NCBI GenBank assembly: GCA_013215605.1
Contig: JABSQW010000105.1
Location: forward strand, 1-47,375
Length of the DNA stretch: 47,375 bases
Direction of reading: 5' to 3'
Origin: Myxococcales bacterium
Lineage (GTDB): Bacteria > Myxococcota_A > UBA9160 > SMWR01
Under the pieces are notes generated by a model. It was not told the DNA's origin. It worked only from the letters and a program-made list of their open reading frames with translations, and did not search any database. Shown one piece after another: positions 1 to 9,190 of this stretch (its first letter is position 1; each line of letters opens with the position of its first letter). Position numbers and translations under genes: made by a program.

Positions 1-8
1 GGAGTGGT

Positions 9-36
9 GTGGAACTCGACGTTCGTCGAGTTCCAC
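9..36 (-). terminator. Hairpin downstream of argF
   Basis: A perfect 12-bp inverted repeat (GTGGAACTCGAC / GTCGAGTTCCAC) with a 4-nt loop lies 12 bp beyond the argF stop codon. No U-tract follows on the argF strand, so it is either a factor-assisted terminator or an mRNA 3'-end stabiliser. The sequence is too near the window edge to see whether a convergent gene shares it. Confidence 0.5.
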
Positions 37-48
37 TTCAGCCGATCG

Positions 49-966
49 CTATCGCCGCAGCAAGCGCTCGAGGATCGCCTTCTGGGCGTGGAGCCGATTT
101 TCGGCCTGGTCGAAGACGATGCTGCGGTGCCCGTCGAGGACCTCGTCTGTGATCTCCTCGCCCCGGTGGGCGGGCAGGCAGTGCATCACGTACGCGTCGG
201 GAGCTTCGGCGAGGAGCTTCGGATTGACCTGGAAGGCGGAGAACACCTGACGGCGCAGATCGGCCTCGGCCTCCTGCCCCATGCTCGTCCAGGTGTCGGT
301 GTAGACGAACTGCGCCCCCCGAACGGCCTCGAAGGGGTCCTCGCTCCAGGTCACCTTCGCGCCGCTGACGCGGGCGAGCTCGTCGGCCCGCTGCCGGACG
401 CGCAGCGCCGGGCGATGACTGGCGGGGGTCGCGAGGCGCAGCTCGAGGCCGAGCACGGACGCCCCGTAGACGAGGGAGTTCGCCATGTTGTTGCCGTCGC
501 CCACGTAGGCGATGGCCACCTCGTCGAGGTCGCCATGTTCCGCGATGGTCTGGAAATCAGCCATGACCTGACACGGGTGCAGCAGGTCGGTGAGGCCGTT
601 GACCACGGGGATCGTCGCGACCCGCGCGAGCTCTTCGACCAGGGCGTGGCTGTAGGTGCGCGCGACGATGCCGTCGACCCAGCGCGAAAGGTTTCTCGCC
701 ACGTCGCTCGGCGATTCGCGCGTGCCGATGCCGATTTGCTCGGGGCGCAGCAAGATCGCGTGCCCGCCCAGCTGCGTCATCCCCGCTTCGAACGTGACGT
801 GAGTGCGAAGCGACGGCTTCTCGAAGAACATGGCGAGCGCGCGGCCGATCAGCGTCTGGGGGCGTTCGCCCTTGGCAAGCAGCTCTTTCAGCTCCTTGGC
901 ACGCACGAGAATCATGCGCAGATCGTCAGCCGACCAGTCGGCGAGTGACAGAAAATCCTTTGACAT
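49..966 (-). CDS. argF: Ornithine carbamoyltransferase
   Basis: Transfers the carbamoyl group of carbamoyl phosphate to ornithine, giving citrulline in arginine synthesis (cytoplasm). The 305-residue product has the usual family length. It carries the carbamoyl-phosphate loop as SLRTH (more often STRTR), HPCQ, a D-x-W-x-SMG loop that binds ornithine, and HCLPAHRGEE near the C-terminus. The SMG and HCLPAHRGE motifs favour ornithine over N-acetyl- or N-succinylornithine transcarbamylases. The ORF track extends 35 residues further upstream, but MSKDFLSL at 966 is the expected start and leaves only 4 bp after the argB stop, so both genes are probably on one mRNA. Confidence 0.95.
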   Translation of the reverse strand: MSKDFLSLADWSADDLRMILVRAKELKELLAKGERPQTLIGRALAMFFEKPSLRTHVTFEAGMTQLGGHAILLRPEQIGIGTRESPSDVARNLSRWVDGIVARTYSHALVEELARVATIPVVNGLTDLLHPCQVMADFQTIAEHGDLDEVAIAYVGDGNNMANSLVYGASVLGLELRLATPASHRPALRVRQRADELARVSGAKVTWSEDPFEAVRGAQFVYTDTWTSMGQEAEADLRRQVFSAFQVNPKLLAEAPDAYVMHCLPAHRGEEITDEVLDGHRSIVFDQAENRLHAQKAILERLLRR

Positions 967-970
967 GGTG

Positions 971-1822
971 TCAGCAGGTGAGCAGTGTCCCCGCGCCTCC
1001 GTCGGTGAAGATCTCGAGCAGGATCGCGTGCTGGATCCGGCCATCGACGATGTGAGCCGTCGGCACACCACCCTCGAGAACCGACATGCAGCACTCGACC
1101 TTCGGAATCATGCCGTCGCGAATGGTCCCCTCGACGATCAGCCTCCGCGCTTCCGCAGCGGCGATCTGCGTGATCAGCCCTCCCTTCTCATCCTTCACGC
1201 CTTCGACGTCGGTGAGGAGGATGAGCTTCTCGGCATTCAACGAGCAAGCGACTGCGCCGGCCGCCTCGTCCGCGTTGACATTGTGCGTCACGCCTTCCCG
1301 GTCGACGCCGATCGGCGCGATCACGGGCACGAAGCCGGCCTCGGCGACCGCTCGGATGGGCTCCGGATCGACCGAAACGACCTGGCCCACACGACCGAGG
1401 TCACGGTCGGCGACGAGGCGTTGCGTGACCTCGATCATACCGCCGTCACTACCCGTGAGTCCGATCGCCTGGCCGCCACCCGCCTGGACGAGCGCAACGA
1501 TCTCGCGGTTCACCTTTCCTCCGAGGACCATCTCGACGACGTCCATGGTCTCGTCATCCGTGACGCGGAGGCCGTCCACGAAGGTCGACTGTTTGCCGAG
1601 CCGATCGAGCGTGCGTCCGATCTGCGGACCCCCACCGTGCACGATCACCGGACGCAGTCCGATGTACTTGAGGAGCACGACATCCGCGCCAAACGACACG
1701 CTCAGCTTGTCGTCGCTCATCGCACTGCCGCCGTATTTGATGACGACGGTCTTGCCCATGAAGCGCCGCATGTACGGCAGCGCCTCGATCAGGACCGCGG
1801 CCTTGTCGATCAGGGATTTCAC
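971..1822 (-). CDS. argB: Acetylglutamate kinase
   Basis: Phosphorylates N-acetylglutamate, the second committed step to ornithine. The 283-residue protein shows [35 protein letters not shown] and LLTDVEGV, all typical of the amino-acid kinase fold. The GTG start gives [21 protein letters not shown]. This N-terminal helix before the first glycine loop is the feature that distinguishes arginine-inhibited kinases from the short E. coli-type enzyme, so feedback inhibition by arginine is inferred. No strong Shine-Dalgarno precedes the GTG, but no better in-frame start exists. It lies directly upstream of argF, without the argD that often separates or neighbours them in related clusters. Confidence 0.94.
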   Translation of the reverse strand: MKSLIDKAAVLIEALPYMRRFMGKTVVIKYGGSAMSDDKLSVSFGADVVLLKYIGLRPVIVHGGGPQIGRTLDRLGKQSTFVDGLRVTDDETMDVVEMVLGGKVNREIVALVQAGGGQAIGLTGSDGGMIEVTQRLVADRDLGRVGQVVSVDPEPIRAVAEAGFVPVIAPIGVDREGVTHNVNADEAAGAVACSLNAEKLILLTDVEGVKDEKGGLITQIAAAEARRLIVEGTIRDGMIPKVECCMSVLEGGVPTAHIVDGRIQHAILLEIFTDGGAGTLLTC

Positions 1823-1910
1823 GCTCGGGTCCGTTTTCGTGCAAAGGAGGTCATGCGAGAGGGTTTCCCTGGAAGAGCTGGGACCCGGATCGGGGAACGG
1901 GGGCGGGCGC

Positions 1911-3545
1911 CTACGCAGCGCCCAGGTTCTGCCGGGCCTTCGCGACTTCGTCGATCGATTCGAGCAGGGAACGGTACAGAAGCACATTGCGAACCGCAGC
2001 AGAAAGCGCGGCCGAAAGGACCTCGCCCGTGCGGGCAGATGCGCTGGCACCCTCTGCGGGAAATACCCGAGCGATCCCCATGATCTTGCCGCGCAGACGC
2101 AGCGGAATGCACAGCAGCGGGCCGACCGCGTCGTTCGCCGGGGTGTCGACCTCGGGATCGAAACGCGGATCGGTCTCCGGGTGGTCGGTCGCCACGAGCC
2201 GACCTGTCTGCAGCACCGTGGCGGTGAGACCCCGCGTACGCGAGAGCCGAGGCCGATCGCCCGGCGTAGCGCCCGTGACCTGGCCCTCGATGGCGAGATC
2301 ACCCGTGGCGGGATCGAGCAGGTAGAGGGCCACCGGCGCCGCCGGCAAGTTCCGCGCGATGGGCTGGAGCGACGCATCGAGCAGGCGCGCGGGTTCGATC
2401 TCCGCCGTGATCGCCTCGCAGACGGCTCGCGCGAGCTCGGCGTCGCCGGCGCGGACGTCGGAGACTTCGAGTACGGGCGGTGCGACCTCGAAGCCGGGAT
2501 GCGAAACGGTCTGTTCCGCCAGCACGGGAATCTCGGATTCTCCGCGGCCGCCCTCCTTCGCTGCGTGCGTTTCGACGAACTCGCGAGCCGACGCGTCGTC
2601 CACTTCGGGCTCCAATTCCCGCGCGGCCGCCTCGGAGCCGCGCGCGACGAGCTGGGCGAGCAGCTGGGCGGCGTCCAGCGCCAGGATCCGCAGGAGAACG
2701 ATGTCATCCTCGTCGAAGGGCTCGGCGGCTGGGCGATCCGTGACACACAGCGCCCCGAGGAGGGTGCCGCCGCCGTCGAGCGGTGAGATCGCGAACGACG
2801 AGGTCTCGTAGCGTTCTTGTGGTATGCGCCCCGCGAAGCGCACGTCGACGGCGACATCATTCGCGAAGACGGGCTCGCCGTTCGCCACGGCGAGTCCAGC
2901 GACGGGATCGCCGATACTCACGGTCGAGAGCTCGGCGAGCGGAAGGTCGTTGCCCACCGCGCCGCGCACGCGCAAGGTCTCGCGGTCGCCATCGAGAAGC
3001 ATGACCGACGCCTTCGTCGCGCCGAGTACCTCCGAAACGGACTGGGCGATGCGCTGACACAGCTCATCCTCGGACAGCCCTTCGACGCTGCGGACGGCGT
3101 CGGCCAGCCCGGCGAGCTCGCCACGCAGGACCTGAAGGCGCCGACGCAGCCTGTCGAAGCCCGCTTCCACGCCGTAGCTCGCCATGGCGCGGCGAACGAC
3201 CAGTACCAGCTCCTCGTCGTGGAGCGGCTTCGCGAGATAGTCGATGGCATCGAGGCGCAGTGCCTCGAGCACGGCTTCCTGGTCGACAGCCGACGACAGC
3301 ACGATCACGCGCAGCGCGGGGCGCGACAGCCGCAGCTGGCGGAGCACATCGAGGCCGCTCATTCCGGCAAGGTCGATATCGAGCACCACGACGCTGAAGC
3401 TCTCGTCCTCGGCGGACTTCAGCGCCTCCTCGCCACTCGAGACCTTGTGCGCCTCGATACCAACGGCGGCCAGCACGTCGCCGATGGCTTCGCGAAAGAA
3501 CCGCTCGTCGTCGACCACGAGTACGCGCGTGGCGACCTGGTGCAT
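1911..3545 (-). CDS. Response-regulator receiver protein with two GAF domains, no output domain
   Basis: The 544-residue protein begins with a CheY-like receiver (about residues 6-125): acidic pair D12/D13, likely phospho-acceptor D56 in [12 protein letters not shown], and K106 in YLAKP. A short helical linker is followed by a GAF-like domain (about 150-300) and, after an acidic low-complexity linker, a second GAF-like domain (about 390-530). There is no DNA-binding, kinase or cyclase domain, so it probably senses a ligand and signals by protein contact. It sits between hslU (48 bp upstream) and argB (88 bp downstream) in the same direction. The partner histidine kinase is not adjacent, and the output is unknown. 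Confidence 0.8.
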   Translation of the reverse strand: MHQVATRVLVVDDERFFREAIGDVLAAVGIEAHKVSSGEEALKSAEDESFSVVVLDIDLAGMSGLDVLRQLRLSRPALRVIVLSSAVDQEAVLEALRLDAIDYLAKPLHDEELVLVVRRAMASYGVEAGFDRLRRRLQVLRGELAGLADAVRSVEGLSEDELCQRIAQSVSEVLGATKASVMLLDGDRETLRVRGAVGNDLPLAELSTVSIGDPVAGLAVANGEPVFANDVAVDVRFAGRIPQERYETSSFAISPLDGGGTLLGALCVTDRPAAEPFDEDDIVLLRILALDAAQLLAQLVARGSEAAARELEPEVDDASAREFVETHAAKEGGRGESEIPVLAEQTVSHPGFEVAPPVLEVSDVRAGDAELARAVCEAITAEIEPARLLDASLQPIARNLPAAPVALYLLDPATGDLAIEGQVTGATPGDRPRLSRTRGLTATVLQTGRLVATDHPETDPRFDPEVDTPANDAVGPLLCIPLRLRGKIMGIARVFPAEGASASARTGEVLSAALSAAVRNVLLYRSLLESIDEVAKARQNLGAA

Positions 3546-3559
3546 AGAGGGTGACCTCT
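3546..3559 (-). promoter_or_regulatory. Small hairpin enclosing the ribosome-binding site of the REC-GAF-GAF gene
   Basis: Read on the minus strand, AGAGG-TCAC-CCTCT directly abuts the ATG at 3545. The only Shine-Dalgarno-like stretch (AGAGG) forms one arm of the 5-bp stem, so pairing would block ribosome access. This is seen in sequence; the regulatory role is inference, and so short a stem can arise by chance. Confidence 0.3.
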
Positions 3560-3593
3560 TTCTTCGATGCCGGAAGGTGTTGCTAATTCTTTT

Positions 3594-5000
3594 TCACAAG
3601 ATGAACCGCGACAGATCTTCGTCCTCCACGAGACTCTCGAGCTGCTTGCGAACGTGCGCTTCGTCGATCACGAGCTTCGTGCGGCCGAGATCCGGAGCTT
3701 CGAAGCTGATGTCCTCGAGGAGCTTCTCCATGAGTGTGTGCAAGCGCCGCGCTCCGATGTCGTCCGAACGCTCGTTCACCCGCGCCGCGAGCTCTGCGAT
3801 GGTGCGGATTCCATCTTCGCGGAAGTCGAGCTCGATCTGCTCGGTGAGCAACAGGGCGGTGTACTGCCGGACCAGCGAGTTGTCGGGCTCGGTGAGGATG
3901 CGAACGAAGTCTTCGCAAGTGAGGCTCGCAAGCTCGACCCGGATGGGAAAGCGCCCCTGGAGCTCCGGGATCAGGTCGGAAGGCTTGGCGATGTGGAACG
4001 CCCCCGCCGCAATGAAGAGGATGTGGTCGGTACGTACCGCGCCGTGCTTCGTCTGCACGGTCGAGCCCTCGACGATCGGCAGCAAATCACGCTGGACCCC
4101 CTCGCGGGACACGTCGGGCCCGGATCGCGCGTTCGAGCCGACCGCCACCTTGTCGATCTCGTCGATGAACACGATGGCGCCCTGCTCGACGCGCTGCACG
4201 GCGAGCTCGCGCGCGGCATCCTTGTCGACGAGGCGCGTCGCCTCCTCGGCGGCGAGGTTCCTCCGTGCCACCGACACCTTCATGCGTCGGCGCTTCTTCT
4301 GCTGGGGGAGCATTCCGCCGAGCAGGTCCTTGAACTGCATCCCCATCTCTTCGACGCCAGACGGCGTGACGAGAGAGAGCGTGGGACCGCCGCCGCTGTC
4401 TTCGAGGTCGATTTCGACCTCGCGATCGTCGAGCAGCCCCTGGCGCAGCATGTTGCGCAGCTTCTCACGCGTCTCTCCGCTCGTTGTCGACGCCGTCGGC
4501 TCGGGGTGCGACGCGCCGGGTGCGGGCGCAGCAATCGGTGTTCCGGGCGCCGGGCCGGGCGGCGACGGGGGAACGGCGGGCGGCAGCAGCGCGTCGAGCA
4601 GCCGATCCTCGGCGAGTTCGTCGGCCTTCGTGGCCACGGCCTGCTTCTGCTCCTCCATCACCATCGAGATGCCGAGTTCGGTGAGATCGCGGATGATCGA
4701 CTCGACGTCGCGGCCCACGTAGCCCACCTCGGTGAACTTCGACGCCTCCACCTTGATGAACGGCGCCTGCGCCATCTTCGCGAGACGCCGAGCCACCTCG
4801 GTCTTTCCCACGCCGGTCGGGCCGATCATGATGATGTTCTTCGGGGCGATCTCGTCGCGCAGCTCGGGGAGCACCTGCTGGCGACGCCAGCGGTTGCGCA
4901 GCGCGATCGCCACGGAGCGTTTGGCGTCGCGCTGACCGACGATGTAGCGATCGAGTTCGGACACCACCTCGCGAGGCGTAAAGGACCTGAGTTCCTTCAT
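3594..5000 (-). CDS. hslU: HslU, ATPase subunit of the HslUV protease
   Basis: AAA+ unfoldase that feeds substrates to the HslV peptidase in the cytoplasm. The 468-residue protein has Walker A GPTGVGKT (60-67), Walker B IVFIDEID (about 279-286), and a C-terminus ending LSRFIL, the conserved tail that inserts into HslV. The intermediate (I) domain contains a proline/alanine-rich stretch at about residues 140-170, which makes the protein somewhat longer than the roughly 443-residue E. coli HslU. Its ATG overlaps the hslV stop codon as ATGA, so the two are translationally coupled. Confidence 0.96.
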   Translation of the reverse strand: MKELRSFTPREVVSELDRYIVGQRDAKRSVAIALRNRWRRQQVLPELRDEIAPKNIIMIGPTGVGKTEVARRLAKMAQAPFIKVEASKFTEVGYVGRDVESIIRDLTELGISMVMEEQKQAVATKADELAEDRLLDALLPPAVPPSPPGPAPGTPIAAPAPGASHPEPTASTTSGETREKLRNMLRQGLLDDREVEIDLEDSGGGPTLSLVTPSGVEEMGMQFKDLLGGMLPQQKKRRRMKVSVARRNLAAEEATRLVDKDAARELAVQRVEQGAIVFIDEIDKVAVGSNARSGPDVSREGVQRDLLPIVEGSTVQTKHGAVRTDHILFIAAGAFHIAKPSDLIPELQGRFPIRVELASLTCEDFVRILTEPDNSLVRQYTALLLTEQIELDFREDGIRTIAELAARVNERSDDIGARRLHTLMEKLLEDISFEAPDLGRTKLVIDEAHVRKQLESLVEDEDLSRFIL

Positions 5001-5524
5001 GGCAGCGTCACCAGGTGGATGTTTGCATTCGTGTAGATACAGATCTCCGAGGCGATCGACAGCGACTCCCGAGCGATCTCATCCGCGCCGAGAGTCGAGT
5101 GCTTCGAGAGAGCGCGCGCTGCCGCGAGCGCGTAGGACCCCCCCGAACCAATCGCGGCGAGCCCGTCGTCGGGCTCGATCACGTCGCCGTTCCCGGACAC
5201 CACGAGCACCGAATCCGGATCGCCGACGAGGATCATCGCCTCGAGGCGCCGGAGCATGCGGTCGGTCCGCCAGTCGCGCGCGAGTTCGACGGCCGCGCGG
5301 CGCAGTTGGCCCGGGTGTTCCTCGAGCTTCGCCTCGAGCCGCTCCGAGAGCGCCAGGGCATCGGCCGCGCCTCCCGCGAAGCCGATGAGTGCATCGCTGC
5401 GGGTCGCTCGACGCACCTTCTGCGCGCTCTGCTTCATGACGACGTCGCCAATGGTCACCTGCCCGTCGGACGCCATGGCGATGCGACCATCGCGCACGAC
5501 GGCGAGCACCGTGGTGGCGTGCAC
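4997..5524 (-). CDS. hslV: HslV, peptidase subunit of the HslUV protease
   Basis: Threonine protease that forms the double hexamer capped by HslU. The GTG start at 5524 gives [13 protein letters not shown] and a 175-residue protein, matching family length. Removal of the first three residues exposes the catalytic N-terminal Thr (T4 of the precursor). [22 protein letters not shown] and the [11 protein letters not shown] segment are also conserved. The longer ORF in the track adds 37 unrelated residues and would bury the catalytic Thr, so the short start is preferred. An 85-bp gap separates it from xerC. Confidence 0.94.
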   Translation of the reverse strand: MHATTVLAVVRDGRIAMASDGQVTIGDVVMKQSAQKVRRATRSDALIGFAGGAADALALSERLEAKLEEHPGQLRRAAVELARDWRTDRMLRRLEAMILVGDPDSVLVVSGNGDVIEPDDGLAAIGSGGSYALAAARALSKHSTLGADEIARESLSIASEICIYTNANIHLVTLP

Positions 5525-5609
5525 CCTCGGTCGGTCGATCGGCGCGTTCGCTTCTGCTTCGGTCACTCTCCCGATCTCCCGCGTTCCGCCACAACCCGCC
5601 GCGTCACGC

Positions 5610-6596
5610 TCAACGTTTCTCATCCGGTTTCGCACGGCGTCCCTTGCGGCGCAACGCCCGTGGATGGGCGCGATCGTACACCTCCATCAGGCGATCGGCG
5701 GACACCGCCGTGTATTTCTGCGTGGTCGAGAGGCTGACGTGACCGAGCAGCTCCTGAATCTCTCTGAGATCGGCGCCCATGTCGAGAAGGTGCGTCGCGT
5801 AGCTGTGGCGCAGGCGGTGCGGGTATACGCGGTCCGCGATCCCGGCGTCGCGGGCCCGCGCGCGCAGGACGCGGCGCACGTCGCGGACGCCGAGGCGTCC
5901 GGGACCGGACGCTGGCGATTCCTCGCCTCTCGCGGGGCCCGTGGGCCGACGCGGCGGGCGCATCGTGACGAAGAGCGGCTGGGCGAGGAGTCCGGGGGCC
6001 CTGCGCTCGGCGAGATACGCGCCCAGCGCGTCGCGCGCGGCGGCGGGTAGCGGCATCACGCGCTCCTTGCGGCCCTTGCCAAGGACGCGCAGCTCCCCGC
6101 GGTGGAGGTCGAGGTCGCGAACGTCGAGCGAGACAAGCTCCGAAACCCGGAGGCCGGCGCCGTACAAGGTCTCGACGAGTGCGGTGTCGCGCAGCTGGGC
6201 GAGCTTTCCGCCGCGCGGTCGCACTCGCCCCTGCTCTTCGGCGAGGGTCGCACAGTCGTCGACGGGCAGCGGATTGGGCAGCGTCTTCGGAGCCCGCGGC
6301 ACCGGCAGGCCGGCCGTGGGATCGAGTGCACAGGTGCCCTCGCGCACGAGGAACCGGAAGAAGGAGCGCACGGAGGCAAGCTTGCGTCCGAGCGTCGACG
6401 GGTGACGGCTCGCGTGAAGGGACGCGAGAAACCTTCGTACGTCCATCACGGTGATCGTCGCGGGGTCGCCGTCGATTCCGGCGAACCGGGCAAACTGCTT
6501 CACGTCGGACGTGTACGCGCGCCGCGTGTGAGGGGAGACGTTGCGCTCCGCTCCGAGGTGCAGCTCGAACGCGCGAATCGCGTCGGCGAATTTCAT
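5610..6596 (-). CDS. xerC: Tyrosine recombinase XerC
   Basis: Site-specific recombinase that, with XerD, resolves chromosome dimers at dif. The 328-residue protein has an N-terminal SAM-like core-binding domain (about 1-90) and the catalytic domain with the full set R150 (GLRVSEL), K174 (LGKGRKERV), H260 and R263 ([12 protein letters not shown]), H286 ([12 protein letters not shown]) and nucleophile Y295. About 25 residues ([15 protein letters not shown] region) are inserted before the HxxR helix, making it longer than the 298-residue E. coli protein. The ATG overlaps the trmFO stop as ATGA. Placement beside trmFO and hslVU favours XerC over a phage integrase. Confidence 0.92.
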   Translation of the reverse strand: MKFADAIRAFELHLGAERNVSPHTRRAYTSDVKQFARFAGIDGDPATITVMDVRRFLASLHASRHPSTLGRKLASVRSFFRFLVREGTCALDPTAGLPVPRAPKTLPNPLPVDDCATLAEEQGRVRPRGGKLAQLRDTALVETLYGAGLRVSELVSLDVRDLDLHRGELRVLGKGRKERVMPLPAAARDALGAYLAERRAPGLLAQPLFVTMRPPRRPTGPARGEESPASGPGRLGVRDVRRVLRARARDAGIADRVYPHRLRHSYATHLLDMGADLREIQELLGHVSLSTTQKYTAVSADRLMEVYDRAHPRALRRKGRRAKPDEKR

Positions 6597-7966
6597 TCGA
6601 CGAGAGCCGCCGTTCGCGCCGCGAAGCCGTCGATCGACTCGAGCGCGCGCTCGGCCAGGCGTTCGTTCTTCTCGCGCTTGCGCAGCTTCTTCGGGTCGGA
6701 AGCACGGCGCACGAGTGGCAGGAAGAGACCGAAGTTCACGTTCATCGGCTGGAAGTTCGCGGGATCTGCGTCCATCAGGTAACGGAGCAGCGCACCGTGA
6801 GCGGTGGTGGGATCGGGTATGGGCGCCTCGATGCCGCGCACGCGACACGCGGCGAACAGACCGGCCAGATAGCCAAGCGCCGCCGACTCGACGTAACCTT
6901 CGACACCCGCCATCTGTCCCGCGATGTAGAGCCCCGGTCTCGCTCGGAGCTCGAGCGTTGGAAGCAGGCGCTTGGGCGCGTTCACGTACGTGTTGCGGTG
7001 TACGGAACCGAACCGGGCGAACACCGCGTCGCGAAGGCCCGGAAGTGTGCGGAGGATCCGCTTCTGCTCGCCGATGCGAAGCTTGGTCTGGAATCCAACG
7101 AGGTTGTACAAGACTCCGCGCTTGTCCTCCTGCCGCAACTGCACGACAGCGTGTGGTCGCTCACCGTTGCGGGGGTCGACGAGGCCGACGGGCTTCATCG
7201 GACCGTAGGCGGGCGTGTCTCGGCCGCGCCGCGCCATCTCCTCGATCGGGAGGCACCCCTCGAAGAAGAGCTGCGCCTCGAATTTGTGCAGGGGTACGGT
7301 CTCGGCCGACAGCAGTGCGTCGATGAAAGCCTCGTACTCCTCGCGGGAGAGCGGGAGGTTCAGATAATCGCCGGTTCCGTCTTCGTAGCGCGATGCGCGA
7401 AATGCGACGTCGTGATCGATCGAGTCGGCGTAGACAATGGGCGAGAGCGCGTCGTAGAAGTACAGGTACTCCTCGCCGAGGAGCGTTTTCAGATCGTGCG
7501 CGAGCTCCGTGGCGGTGAGAGGTCCGGTGGCGAGAACCACGGTGCCCTCATCGGGAATTCGCTCGACGAGGCGGCGCTCGATGCGGATGCGCGGCGTCGA
7601 TTCGATCGCTTCGGTGATGCAGCGCGCGAACGCGACACGATCGACCGCGAGGGCGCGGCCCGCGGGAACCGCACACTCCTCCGCGGCACGCAGCACGAGC
7701 GAATCGAGGCGCCGCATCTCCTCCTTCAGGATGCCTACCGCGTTGCCGAGGCTGGACGCACGCAGGGAGTTGCTGCACACCAGCTCCGCGAAGTCAGGCG
7801 ACTCATGGGCGGGCGAGAAGCGCTGGGGCTTCATTTCGACCAGAGTGACGTCGACACCGCGTCGCGCCGCCTGCCAGGCCGCCTCGCAGCCCGCCAGACC
7901 CCCGCCGATCACCGTGAGGTGCGGACGGTCTTCGCTGGCCTGCGCGTCCGTCGCCAACTGGGTCAT
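6593..7966 (-). CDS. trmFO: Folate-dependent tRNA (uracil-54-C5) methyltransferase TrmFO
   Basis: FAD enzyme that makes ribothymidine at position 54 of tRNA with methylenetetrahydrofolate as carbon donor. The 457-residue protein starts after a strong GGGGGGAAG ribosome site, and has the dinucleotide-binding VIGGGLAGCEAAW, VCSNSLR, EGCLPIEEMARRG, MKPVGL, NLVGFQTKL and RNTYVNAP blocks that define the family, including the conserved cysteines of VCSNS and EGCLP. It lies 21 bp after dprA and overlaps xerC by four bases. Distinguished from the related MnmG by length and the EGCLPIEEMA motif. Confidence 0.95.
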   Translation of the reverse strand: MTQLATDAQASEDRPHLTVIGGGLAGCEAAWQAARRGVDVTLVEMKPQRFSPAHESPDFAELVCSNSLRASSLGNAVGILKEEMRRLDSLVLRAAEECAVPAGRALAVDRVAFARCITEAIESTPRIRIERRLVERIPDEGTVVLATGPLTATELAHDLKTLLGEEYLYFYDALSPIVYADSIDHDVAFRASRYEDGTGDYLNLPLSREEYEAFIDALLSAETVPLHKFEAQLFFEGCLPIEEMARRGRDTPAYGPMKPVGLVDPRNGERPHAVVQLRQEDKRGVLYNLVGFQTKLRIGEQKRILRTLPGLRDAVFARFGSVHRNTYVNAPKRLLPTLELRARPGLYIAGQMAGVEGYVESAALGYLAGLFAACRVRGIEAPIPDPTTAHGALLRYLMDADPANFQPMNVNFGLFLPLVRRASDPKKLRKREKNERLAERALESIDGFAARTAALVE

Positions 7967-7987
7967 CTTCCCCCCAAAGCAGCGCGA

Positions 7988-9091
7988 TCATAGCTCAGAC
8001 CGACTCGCAACGACCCGCAGTTGGCCGTCGCGGTCCTCTTCGACATGGCGCGTGAGCTCGAGCTCGAGCAGCGGTAGCGCGAGCACAGCCGCCGATGCGC
8101 CGAGGCGGCGCGCCAGCTCGTCTCGAGTGGCCGGCGCGTCGCGGAGTGCGTCGAGAATCGCGCGCCCCCGGTCGTCGACACCGCGAGCGTGCTGCTCCGC
8201 GGGACTGGCGGCGCTCGACCCTAGCTCGGCGAGCAGGTCGGCGGGTTCGGTGGCCACCCACGCGCCTTCGCGCAGCAGGCGGTTCGTACCCCGGCTCGTC
8301 GCCGCGTCGATGGGTCCGGGGACCGCGAAGACCGTGATCCCCTGATTGGCTGCGTGTCGCGCCGTGACGAGGGAGCCGCTTCGCTCCCTGGCTTCGACGA
8401 CGAGCAGCGCCATCGACATGCCGCTGATGAGCCGGTTGCGCAGCGGGAAGAATTCCCGCCGCGGGTGTGTGGCCGGCGGAAACTCGGACACCAGGGCCCC
8501 GGACGCCGCAATCTTGGACGCGAGCCCACGATGCTCCGCGGGGTAGGTCCGATCGATCCCACAAGCCGAAACCGCCACCGAGCGTCCCCCGGCATCGAGC
8601 GCGGCCCGGTGCGCAGCGGCGTCGATCCCGTACGCCAGGCCCGAAACGATGACGAGTCCCGCGCGGGCGAGCTCGCTGGCGAAGTGGCGCGCGACGGCGC
8701 GACCGTACGCGGTGCACGCGCGCGAGCCGACGATGGCGACCGCCGGTGCGCCGAGCGCCGATGCATCGCCGCGGACGAGCAGTAGGGGCGGCGCGTCGAC
8801 GAGAGCCCGCAGTCGCGCCGGGTACGCGTTCGACGAGTACGGCACCGCGACGGCGCCGGCCCCGCGGAGCAGCTTGCGCGCTCCCGCGACAGCACGCGGA
8901 TCGACCTCGGCGCCGAGCGCGCGCAGTGCGGTGGGTGCGGCGCCGTGCTCGTTGAGAAGCTCGACGGCGCGCATCGGATCGAGCGCGAAACGCTCCTGGA
9001 GCGCGAGCCAGGCGTCGAGTGCGTGGGTGATCTCGGGCCGGCGATCACTCGGGTCGAGGACGTCGGCCGCAGGAAAGGGGCGAGACTCCAC
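7988..9091 (-). CDS. dprA: DNA processing protein DprA
   Basis: Loads RecA on incoming single-stranded DNA during natural transformation. The 367-residue protein has an N-terminal helical (SAM-like) region, the Rossmann-like core with IVGSRACTAYGR, VSGLAYGIDAAAH, FPLRNRLISGMS and SGSLVTARHAANQG, and a C-terminal winged-helix (DML1/DprA_WH-like) region from about residue 305. The GTG start at 9091 is preceded by GGGGAG at 7 nt. It begins the dprA-trmFO-xerC-hslVU gene run. Presence of dprA alone does not show competence, as it is widespread. Confidence 0.93.
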   Translation of the reverse strand: MESRPFPAADVLDPSDRRPEITHALDAWLALQERFALDPMRAVELLNEHGAAPTALRALGAEVDPRAVAGARKLLRGAGAVAVPYSSNAYPARLRALVDAPPLLLVRGDASALGAPAVAIVGSRACTAYGRAVARHFASELARAGLVIVSGLAYGIDAAAHRAALDAGGRSVAVSACGIDRTYPAEHRGLASKIAASGALVSEFPPATHPRREFFPLRNRLISGMSMALLVVEARERSGSLVTARHAANQGITVFAVPGPIDAATSRGTNRLLREGAWVATEPADLLAELGSSAASPAEQHARGVDDRGRAILDALRDAPATRDELARRLGASAAVLALPLLELELTRHVEEDRDGQLRVVASRSEL

Positions 9092-9190
9092 AGGAGGACT
9101 CCCCGGGACCGGGGATCACACTGGGTACCAGATCTCACCTCGAACTGCTCGGTCCGGGGGTCCCGATCCGGGCAGAACCTGGATTCAACG

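Noticed and set aside
4-948. 314-aa plus-strand ORF over argF
   Set aside because: Shadow of argF: no recognised domain and the opposite frame has all OTC motifs.
5610-6596. Phage or integron integrase
   Set aside because: Family length, neighbours trmFO and hslVU and lack of mobile genes point to housekeeping XerC.
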